NCBI GenBank assembly: GCA_963977675.1
Contig: CAXBPY010000002.1
Coordinates: 16,179 to 80,178 of the forward strand
Reading direction: 5' to 3'
From: CAXBPY01 sp003455275
Lineage (GTDB): Bacteria > Bacteroidota > Bacteroidia > Chitinophagales > UBA10324
DNA length: 64,000 nt
A model generated the notes under the pieces. That model did no database searches. It was not told where the DNA came from and saw nothing but the letters and a program-made list of their open reading frames with translations. The position numbers and the translations under genes were made by a program. Below are positions 52,775-59,941 of the stretch, piece by piece. The first letter of the stretch is position 1. Every line of letters starts with the position of its first letter.

Positions 52775-52806
52775 ACCAATGAACCAATGAACTAATAAAC
52801 TATAAT
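52775..52806. repeat. Right octad array flanking the four-helix-bundle cassette
   Basis: Units ACCAATGA, ACCAATGA, ACTAATAA and ACTATAAT are consecutive. They are the inverted counterpart of the left array. The dehydrogenase stop codon (52800-52802) lies inside it. Confidence 0.75.
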
Positions 52807-54242
52807 TTGATGCAAACATTTTTCGGCTCTGTAAAAAATCGCATTGCTTCATTGCCGCCTTCACGGCCTACACCTGAATTTTTCATTCCGCCAAATGGAG
52901 TTCGCAGATCGCGGAAGAGCCAGCAGTTGATCCAGATGATTCCGCTCTGAACCTTTGCCGCCACACGATGTGCGCGGTTTAGATTTTCAGTCCAGATAGT
53001 TGCTGATAAACCATAAGTAGATTCGTTTGCAAGAGCAAGTGCTTCTTCCTCGGTATCGAATGGCTGAAGCGTTACAACCGGTCCGAAAATTTCTTCCTGG
53101 TTTGTTCTGCAATTTTGTTTCAGTCCTTCAATGATTGTTGGCTGAATGAACCAGCCATTCTTGCATCGTCCTTCGGGTTTCACTACTTCTCCACCGAATA
53201 GAATTTTTCCTCCTTCCTCTTTCGCGAGATTGATGTGATAAATGATTTTTTCAAAATGTTGCTTCGAAACAATTGCACCTAGCCGCACTCCTTTGTCCTT
53301 CGGATCACCGACAACTAATTTTTTTGTCTCTTCAATAAATCGTGTTTTGAATTTTTCATAGATGCTACGCTCAATCAAAATACGCGAACCGCACAAACAA
53401 ATTTCTCCCTGATTGCTGAATGATGAATTGATGGTGGTGTGAATCATCTTATCGAAATCGCAATCAGCGAAAATGATGTTCGGATTTTTTCCTCCGAGCT
53501 CAAGAGATGTCTTCTTAAATATGGGTGCAGTGATCGCAGCAATTTCTTTTCCGGCGCGTGTGCTTCCTGTGAACGAAATCGCTTTCACTTTTGTGTGCTT
53601 CACAATTGCACTGCCGCAATTCGGTCCGTTGCCATGAACAATATTTAATACTCCTGCAGGCAATCCTGCTTCCATACAAATTTTTGAAAGTTCGAATGCA
53701 CTCATCGGAGTTACTTCCGAAGGTTTTGCAACCACGCAATTTCCTGCAGCGAGTGCTGGAGCAATTTTCCAGGTGAAGAGATAGAGCGGAAGATTCCACG
53801 GAGAAATGCACCCAACAATTCCGATTGGCTGACGCAGTGTGTAATTCACCGCAGTGTTTTCCGTGATATGTGCTTCGCTTGGAAACTGCAATGCAGCAGT
53901 TGCAAAGAATCTGAAATTGCTTCCTGCTCTTGGAATATCAACTACCGATGCAAGCTTCACCGGCTTTCCGTTATCACGGCTTTCCACTTCAGCGAGATAT
54001 TGAAGTTTGGAATCAATGATGTCGGCAATGCGAAGTAAAATTTTGCAGCGCTCTTCCGCGGGTGTGTTGCTCCATTGTTCAAAAACTTTTTCGGCAGCAC
54101 TAACCGCATCATTCACATCTTGCTCATTGCTATCAGGCACCTGCGAATAAATTTCTCCGGTTGCCGGTTCATAGTTGTCGAGATACTTTCCGGCAAGCGG
54201 TGCTTTCAGTTCTCCACCTATATAATTTTTGATGATTTCCAT
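52800..54242 (-). CDS. Aldehyde dehydrogenase, 2-aminomuconate/2-hydroxymuconate semialdehyde type
   Basis: The 480-residue enzyme has the ALDH motifs: SPWNLPLYLFTWKIAPALAAGN, VVAKPSEVTP, SFTGSTRAGKEI, the catalytic Glu in LELGGKNPN and catalytic Cys in NQGEICLCGSRI. The late segment IIWINCWLFRDLRTPFGGMKNSGVGREGG resembles 2-aminomuconate semialdehyde dehydrogenase (ALDH8A1-type) and bacterial muconate semialdehyde dehydrogenases, so a kynurenine-pathway role is likely. Together with the RidA-like deaminase downstream this would be two consecutive steps. The ATG at 54242 was used instead of a TTG at 54263. No other pathway genes (ACMSD, dioxygenase) are in the window. Confidence 0.88.
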   Translation of the reverse strand: MEIIKNYIGGELKAPLAGKYLDNYEPATGEIYSQVPDSNEQDVNDAVSAAEKVFEQWSNTPAEERCKILLRIADIIDSKLQYLAEVESRDNGKPVKLASVVDIPRAGSNFRFFATAALQFPSEAHITENTAVNYTLRQPIGIVGCISPWNLPLYLFTWKIAPALAAGNCVVAKPSEVTPMSAFELSKICMEAGLPAGVLNIVHGNGPNCGSAIVKHTKVKAISFTGSTRAGKEIAAITAPIFKKTSLELGGKNPNIIFADCDFDKMIHTTINSSFSNQGEICLCGSRILIERSIYEKFKTRFIEETKKLVVGDPKDKGVRLGAIVSKQHFEKIIYHINLAKEEGGKILFGGEVVKPEGRCKNGWFIQPTIIEGLKQNCRTNQEEIFGPVVTLQPFDTEEEALALANESTYGLSATIWTENLNRAHRVAAKVQSGIIWINCWLFRDLRTPFGGMKNSGVGREGGNEAMRFFTEPKNVCIKL

Positions 54243-54348
54243 TCTCTTATTTGACTCGGACAAAGGAAATTATTTTTTGTTGCAAATGGAGTTGATTAAT
54301 GTTTGAAAAAAAAAATTATACCAAGGAACATGAAAATATTTTCGCATC

Positions 54349-56103
54349 ATGAGCAAGAAAAAACAATCGGCTCTCGATATTGAACTGATGAAGGAGAATT
54401 CTGAGAAGAAGAATTTTCCAAATAAGAAAAGTAAGATCAAACCCGCAAAACCATCACCTGTGAAGTGGGTTTGGCTTGCCGCCATTCTTGTTTTCACATG
54501 GTTCAGTTTCTCTCCTTCAATGGAAAACAAATGGACAAACTGGGATGACCCGGTTTATGTTCTGGAAAATCCGCTCGTCACAAATCCAAACACTCCGCTC
54601 AATGAAATTATAAAAACACCCGTTTCACTCAACTATCATCCGCTCACTATTCTCTCCCTGAAATGGAATTATGATAAAGTGAAAGCTGAACCCTATGCCT
54701 ATCATCTCACCAATGTCTTTCTTCATCTATTCAACACTGCACTTGTGTTTTTCTTCCTGCTGTTGCTCAGCGATAGCTTGGTGATAGCAGTTTTTGCTTC
54801 AGCACTTTTCGGAATTCATCCGATGCATGTAGAAAGTGTGACATGGATCGCAGAGCGAAAAGATGTGCTTTATGTTTTTTTCTTTCTGCTCGGCTTGATT
54901 TCTTACCTGAAATATCTCGACGGAAAAAAAATATTCTGGCTTGTGATAACCTTTCTTGCATTCGTTCTCTCGTGTGCATCGAAAGCAATGGCGGTTGTGT
55001 TTCCGATTGTTTTGTTGCTGATTGATTACCTGAAAGAGCGCGAATGGAATTTCAGAATCATCACAGAGAAAATTATTTTCTTTTTATTCTCTCTCTATAT
55101 CGGGTTCGAAGCCTATCAGATTCAGTCAACCGATGCAATTGCGAAAGCCAACACATTCACAATTCTGCAGCGAGTTTGTTTCGCTTCTTATGGCGCCTGG
55201 TTTTATGTGGTGAAATTTTTTGCTCCTGTTCAGCTCTCTGCATTTTATCCTTATCCGCTTTCACCTGATGGTGTTTCGCTTACTCCGGAATATTATATCG
55301 CTCCAATTGGATTATTAGCTGCTTTCGGAATCTTAATAATTCTTCTGAAAAAAAACCGTGTGATTGTTTTTGGATTGAGTTTTTATTTCGTGTCAGTTGC
55401 GCTGGTGTTGCAATTCATTTCTGTTGGAAGTGCGATTGCTGCCGATCGTTACAGTTATCTTTCTTACATCGGACTTGTTTTCCTATTGGGCTGGGTTCTG
55501 AATCTTTTTTTCAAAGAAGGAAAAAAACTTTTTCAATTTCGTTTTGCTGCAGCTGCGCTTGCAGGAATAATTTGTTTTACACTTTCCTATCAAACATATC
55601 AGCGAACACAGGTTTGGAAAAACTCTGAAACACTATGGACAGATGTGATTGAGAAATATCCGCATCGGATAGAAGTAGCTTATAAAAATCGCGGCAATTA
55701 TTATGGGCGCGAGGCTAACAAATTCAACGAAGCACTTGCTGATTACAAAGTGTTGCTCGCCATGCAAACCAAGGATAGTAAGGTTTACAGCAACCTCGGA
55801 AATATTTATGGTTTAATGAAGAAAGGCGATAGCGCCATTTGGGCTTATAACAAGGCGCTCGAACTCGATGCTAATAATGAAGACGGTTACATGAACCGTG
55901 GCATTACATACAGCATGGCCGGAATGAATGATAAAGCCGTGCAGGATTTTACAAATTATATACGCTTGCAACCAAACAATGCGACCGGATATTATTACAG
56001 AGGAATTGCATATGTCTCTATCGGAAATTCTTCAGCAGGTAAAGCAGATATTATTCAGGCGAGAAATCTTGGATACAATGTGGATCCCAAATATTTGAAG
56101 TAA
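54349..56103 (+). CDS. TMTC-like GT-C membrane protein with TPR repeats, second copy
   Basis: This 584-residue protein has a basic, Lys-rich first 45 residues, then about 10 helices. NKWTNWDDPVYVLENP carries the acidic pair, SLNYHPLTILSLKWNYDK and FGIHPMHVESVTWIAERKDVLYVFFF are the family landmarks, matching those of the paralogue at 48017. The C-terminal 140 residues contain three to four TPRs (VYSNLGNIYGLMKKGDSAIW, GYMNRGITYSMAGMND, GYYYRGIAYVSIGNS). The start lies 106 bases from the divergent dehydrogenase start. Its TPR part is shorter than in the paralogue, and no octad array is present. Confidence 0.82.
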   Translation: MSKKKQSALDIELMKENSEKKNFPNKKSKIKPAKPSPVKWVWLAAILVFTWFSFSPSMENKWTNWDDPVYVLENPLVTNPNTPLNEIIKTPVSLNYHPLTILSLKWNYDKVKAEPYAYHLTNVFLHLFNTALVFFFLLLLSDSLVIAVFASALFGIHPMHVESVTWIAERKDVLYVFFFLLGLISYLKYLDGKKIFWLVITFLAFVLSCASKAMAVVFPIVLLLIDYLKEREWNFRIITEKIIFFLFSLYIGFEAYQIQSTDAIAKANTFTILQRVCFASYGAWFYVVKFFAPVQLSAFYPYPLSPDGVSLTPEYYIAPIGLLAAFGILIILLKKNRVIVFGLSFYFVSVALVLQFISVGSAIAADRYSYLSYIGLVFLLGWVLNLFFKEGKKLFQFRFAAAALAGIICFTLSYQTYQRTQVWKNSETLWTDVIEKYPHRIEVAYKNRGNYYGREANKFNEALADYKVLLAMQTKDSKVYSNLGNIYGLMKKGDSAIWAYNKALELDANNEDGYMNRGITYSMAGMNDKAVQDFTNYIRLQPNNATGYYYRGIAYVSIGNSSAGKADIIQARNLGYNVDPKYLK

Positions 56104-56113
56104 AAAATTTTAC

Positions 56114-56809
56114 TTACCAGTTAACCGGCGTTTTCCCCTGCTGAATCAGCAACTCGTTTGTTTTTGAAAAATGTTTGCAACCAAAAAATCCATTGTATGC
56201 TGAAAGCGGAGAAGGGTGTGCTGATTTTAAAATAAAATGTTTTGAAGAATCAATGAGCGAAGATTTATCCTGAGCAAATCTTCCCCACAATAAAAACACC
56301 ACTCCTGATTTCTCTTCCGAAATTTTTTGAATCACTTTGTCGGTAAACTGTTCCCATCCGCGTTTGTGATGAGATGCTGCCTGATTTGCACGCACGGTCA
56401 ACAATGCATTTAATAACAACACTCCTTGTTTCGCCCAACGCTCCAGGTTTCCGGAAGAAGGAATAGCCACACCGATATCTGAATTTATTTCTTTAAAAAT
56501 ATTTACAAGTGATGGTGGCGTCTGAACTCCTTCGGGCACGGAGAAACATAATCCATGCGCCTGACCAATTCCGTGATACGGGTCCTGACCGAGTATCACC
56601 ACTTTCACCTTTTCAAACGGACACAGATTAAATGAATTGAATATTTGCGAACCGGGAGGATAAATAATTTGCCCGTTTGTTTTTTCCTGCTGAAGAAATT
56701 TTTTAAGATCTAAAAAATATGATTTGCAGAATTCTTCCTGCAAAACAGTTTTCCAGCTTTCTTCAATCTGAACATTTACCGCTGAAGATATATTGCTGGT
56801 TTCTGACAT
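56114..56809 (-). CDS. ung: Uracil-DNA glycosylase (family 1)
   Basis: Ung excises uracil from DNA. The 231-residue protein has the water-activating motif GQDPYHGIGQAHGLCFSV, FKEINSDIG, LNALLTVRANQAASH, VVFLLWGRFAQ and the terminal HPSPLSAYNGFFGC motif. The ATG at 56809 was chosen; a longer frame to 56845 would overlap the tRNA gene. Only 4 bases separate this start from the 3' end of the tRNA-Arg gene, so the ung message very likely has almost no leader after tRNA processing. Confidence 0.95.
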   Translation of the reverse strand: MSETSNISSAVNVQIEESWKTVLQEEFCKSYFLDLKKFLQQEKTNGQIIYPPGSQIFNSFNLCPFEKVKVVILGQDPYHGIGQAHGLCFSVPEGVQTPPSLVNIFKEINSDIGVAIPSSGNLERWAKQGVLLLNALLTVRANQAASHHKRGWEQFTDKVIQKISEEKSGVVFLLWGRFAQDKSSLIDSSKHFILKSAHPSPLSAYNGFFGCKHFSKTNELLIQQGKTPVNW

Positions 56810-56813
56810 ATAG

Positions 56814-56886
56814 TGATCCGGATTGGAATCGAACCAATGACCCACAGCTTAGAAGGCTGTTGCTCTATCCCCTGAGCTACCGGACC
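56814..56886 (-). tRNA. tRNA-Arg (anticodon TCT)
   Basis: The minus strand folds into a 73-base cloverleaf. The acceptor stem pairs GGTCCGG with CCGGATC (one G-T pair). The D arm is GCTCAGGGGATAGAGC, the anticodon arm ACAGC-CTTCTAA-GCTGT with anticodon TCT, and the T arm contains TTCGATT. The discriminator is A and no CCA is encoded. The gene lies directly upstream of ung. Confidence 0.93.
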
Positions 56887-56966
56887 TGATTTTTGCAGGG
56901 CGACAAATATATTTATTCATCACAGTTTTGATTTCACCGTGATAAAGTCCGGCACTTAAAATTTTT

Positions 56967-57593
56967 TTATGCCTTCTTAACTACCTGTCGGATATACTGA
57001 TTTTTTCCGCTCTTGATTTTAACCAGGTAAACTCCGTTTGGAACATTTGAATCCAGAGTAAATACTTCGTTAATAATTCCTACGCCTTGCTCGAGCCGGC
57101 GAGTTTCAATAACTTTTCCTTTTCTATCTACAATATCAATAGTTGAATTTTCAGTTTGCTCAGATGGAGTTTCGAATCGGATTTCAAACACTCCTTCAGT
57201 TTGCACTGGTGAAATGGTTATGAAATCACTAAATGTTTCTGGATTACGATTCCCGTTATTATGAGCTGATTTTTTTTTCGATTTTTTTTCGCTCTGCAAT
57301 AAATCAGAATTCTGCAACATATGATCATTGTCTTCTGATGATGCTCCGGTTTTCTTTTTCCAGTTTACCAGGCTATCAGAATTGGCAGTATTTGCATTGG
57401 AATGAGTAATAAGTGTATCACCTCCTGTTGTATTTGCCCGCACATCTGAACTCTGAGTCATATTTCCGGTGAAGAAAAATAAACCAAGGATTAAAGCGGC
57501 ACATGCAGTTCCTGCAGTGGTAAAGCGAAGTGTTCGTTTAAGCGTAATAACCTGCTTAACCTTAAGTGTGCTTTTTAAAATAATCCGAGCCAT
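56967..57593 (-). CDS. Membrane-anchored or exported protein with T9SS-type sorting domain
   Basis: The 208-residue product has a basic 24-residue cytoplasmic start, one hydrophobic segment (GTACAALILGLFFFTGNM, residues about 28-46), then a Ser/Thr/Asn-rich low-complexity linker with a short poly-Lys run near residue 105. The last about 85 residues, from ITISPVQTEGVFEIRF, form a T9SS type A-like sorting domain ending in QVVKKA. The leader is longer than a normal signal peptide, so it may be a signal anchor. The stub between anchor and sorting domain is too short to be an enzyme. It may be a small surface-exposed peptide carrier. Confidence 0.72.
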   Translation of the reverse strand: MARIILKSTLKVKQVITLKRTLRFTTAGTACAALILGLFFFTGNMTQSSDVRANTTGGDTLITHSNANTANSDSLVNWKKKTGASSEDNDHMLQNSDLLQSEKKSKKKSAHNNGNRNPETFSDFITISPVQTEGVFEIRFETPSEQTENSTIDIVDRKGKVIETRRLEQGVGIINEVFTLDSNVPNGVYLVKIKSGKNQYIRQVVKKA

Positions 57594-57760
57594 GTGTTTT
57601 TTGGGTATATCATGGTTCTTTACCTTTTAATTCAAAAAAAGTTCTGCTCTGCTTGTATTTCGAATTTATTATTTGAAACGAATACTTAACAGTCTGATAA
57701 TGTTTCTATAAATTATTGGTAACTGACTGCTTGGTCTTTTGCGCCATCAAAAAAAAAACT

Positions 57761-59863
57761 ATGAAAAAATCCCAAACCATTTTTAAAATCTCATTAGTTG
57801 CATTGCTGCTTGCAATTGGTGCATTAAAATCTTCTGCAGCTATAATCAGTATCACAACAAATATTACAACCAATACAACCTGGACAGCCAGTAATTATTA
57901 CAAATTGAAAGGATACATTTATGTAACGAATAATGCTACGCTAACCATTCAGGAAGGAACAATTATTAAAGGCGACAGTGTTACTAAGGGTGCATTAATT
58001 ATTACGCGCGGTGCTAAGTTGATCGCTATCGGAACGCCCTGCAAACCGATTGTTTTCACTTCAGGAAAATCAAGCGGAACGCGTGCCCGCGGTGATTGGG
58101 GAGGAATTATTATTCTGGGCTATGCAAGCATTAATCAACCGGGTGATACTGCTCATATTGAAGGGATCACTACCAATCCATATACATTATATGGCGGCGG
58201 GGCTACACCTAATGATCATGACAACTCAGGAGTGTTACAATATGTAAGAATAGAATTTCCAGGAATTGCTCTTGCACCAAATAATGAAATAAACGGACTC
58301 ACTTGCGGTGGTGTTGGGGATGGCACAACACTGGATCATATTATGGTGAGTTACAGCAACGATGACTCTTATGAATTTTTCGGTGGAACTGTAAATGCAA
58401 AACATCTGATTGCCTACCGAGGGATTGATGATGACTTTGATACAGACAACGGTTACCGTGGTCATTTACAATTCCTCGTTGCACTTCGTGATCCGAATGT
58501 AGCAGATGTGAGTGGATCTAATGGTTTTGAGTCTGATAATGATGCTGCGGGTTCATCAAATCTTCCGCAAACTGCGCCGGTATTTTCAAATGTAACAGTT
58601 CTTGGTGGGGCTGATACAACAAATAATGTAAACTTCAAGCGCAATGTTCACATTCGCCGTAATTCGAAAATGAGGATTTACAACAGTATTTTCATGGGAT
58701 ATCCTGTTGGACTTTATATCGATGGAACAGCAACACAAGCTATGGTTCTGGCAGATTCTCTTTTGATAAATAATATTGATGCTAACAAATGGTCACCCAA
58801 TTATGTGGTATCAAATCCGGTTGATGCAAATGTGAATTCACTTTTACTTGGTATCAATGATTTTTTTGCTGGTAATGCAGGAGTAAAACTGAGTAACCCT
58901 TACAACTTATCTAATCCTGATTTCCAGCCAATCGCGGGTTCACCAGCTTTCGGAACTGCAGAATTCAATCATGCAGGACTAAATGATCCATTCTTCACTC
59001 CGGTTTCTTATCGCGGTGCTTTTGACGGAACAAACGACTGGACAGGCGATTGGGCTAACTGGGATCCAAACAGTACCAACTATTCAGTGAAAGTTGATTA
59101 CACTCCAACTATTTCAGGAGTTATTACTAAAAAGATTTGTCCCAACTCAGGTGCAATTGATATAACACCGGCAGCTGGAATTTCCCCATATTATTATGCC
59201 TGGTCAAACGGTGCAACTACTCAGGATCTTTCAGGAATTAATAATGGTTCATACACTGTTACTGTTTATGATGAAGGAAAGAATTGTTATAAGGCAAGTT
59301 CATTTTTGGTTCAGAATGCTGCTGCAACATTTACAAATTGCACATCGAACTCATCAAGCATCACTGGTTTTTGGTCAAGCAATATCGCCAGTGGTGTAAC
59401 AGGATATCAAATTCGATTCAAGAAACATTCAGTTACAACATGGGGTGCTTTTGTAAACCTTGGAGTTGTTACAAGTTATACAGCAACTGGTTTGCTTTCG
59501 AATACGCAATATGATTTTCAATTAAGAGGCACATGTGCATCGGGCAGCTACACAGCAACTACTTCATTCAGTTGCAGCACTACTGTGGTTCGTCTTGAAG
59601 AGAATGCAGTTAATTCTTCAATGAATATTTATCCAAACCCTACGAGCGGAAACTTCAGAATTGAATTTGGAAACCTGAGTTCTAATTCGGTTAGGGTGAA
59701 AATCAGTAACACCGCTGGTCAGATAGTTTATTCAAGTGAAAATGTATCTGTGGATGCAAATGCTGTGAATATTCAACTTGAAAATGTAGCAAATGGAATT
59801 TACTTCGTTGAAGTAACAGATGGAATGAATGTATTTGTTCAGCATTTGAATATCGTTAAGTAG
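57761..59863 (+). CDS. Secreted right-handed beta-helix protein with fibronectin and T9SS sorting domains
   Basis: This 700-residue protein starts with a signal peptide cut near SSAA. Residues about 30-420 are rich in G, N and D with repeats such as GYIYVTNNATLTIQEGTIIKG, VLQYVRIEFPGI and IMVSYSNDDSYEFFGG; this is a right-handed beta-helix seen in many Bacteroidota surface proteins. A SprB-like repeat (ISPYYYAWSNGATTQDLSGINNGSYTVTVYD), a fibronectin-III-like domain (YQIRFKKHSV..YDFQLRGTCASG) and a T9SS type A domain (from IYPNPTSGNFRI) follow. The start at 57716 was rejected in favour of the signal-peptide ATG. Role: surface attachment or glycan binding, unknown ligand. Confidence 0.85.
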   Translation: MKKSQTIFKISLVALLLAIGALKSSAAIISITTNITTNTTWTASNYYKLKGYIYVTNNATLTIQEGTIIKGDSVTKGALIITRGAKLIAIGTPCKPIVFTSGKSSGTRARGDWGGIIILGYASINQPGDTAHIEGITTNPYTLYGGGATPNDHDNSGVLQYVRIEFPGIALAPNNEINGLTCGGVGDGTTLDHIMVSYSNDDSYEFFGGTVNAKHLIAYRGIDDDFDTDNGYRGHLQFLVALRDPNVADVSGSNGFESDNDAAGSSNLPQTAPVFSNVTVLGGADTTNNVNFKRNVHIRRNSKMRIYNSIFMGYPVGLYIDGTATQAMVLADSLLINNIDANKWSPNYVVSNPVDANVNSLLLGINDFFAGNAGVKLSNPYNLSNPDFQPIAGSPAFGTAEFNHAGLNDPFFTPVSYRGAFDGTNDWTGDWANWDPNSTNYSVKVDYTPTISGVITKKICPNSGAIDITPAAGISPYYYAWSNGATTQDLSGINNGSYTVTVYDEGKNCYKASSFLVQNAAATFTNCTSNSSSITGFWSSNIASGVTGYQIRFKKHSVTTWGAFVNLGVVTSYTATGLLSNTQYDFQLRGTCASGSYTATTSFSCSTTVVRLEENAVNSSMNIYPNPTSGNFRIEFGNLSSNSVRVKISNTAGQIVYSSENVSVDANAVNIQLENVANGIYFVEVTDGMNVFVQHLNIVK

Positions 59864-59882
59864 TCATCATTTAATTTCTTTT

Positions 59883-59922
59883 GAAATGAGCTCCGATTGT
59901 TATCGGAGCTCATTTCTATTTC
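59883..59922 (+). terminator. Perfect 15-bp hairpin, probable terminator
   Basis: GAAATGAGCTCCGAT (59883-59897), loop TGTT, ATCGGAGCTCATTTC (59902-59916) form a perfect stem 20 bases after the stop of the beta-helix gene. The T tract after it is short, so it may act partly as a 3' stabiliser. Confidence 0.75.
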
Positions 59923-59941
59923 AATCCTAAAACAAAATCCG

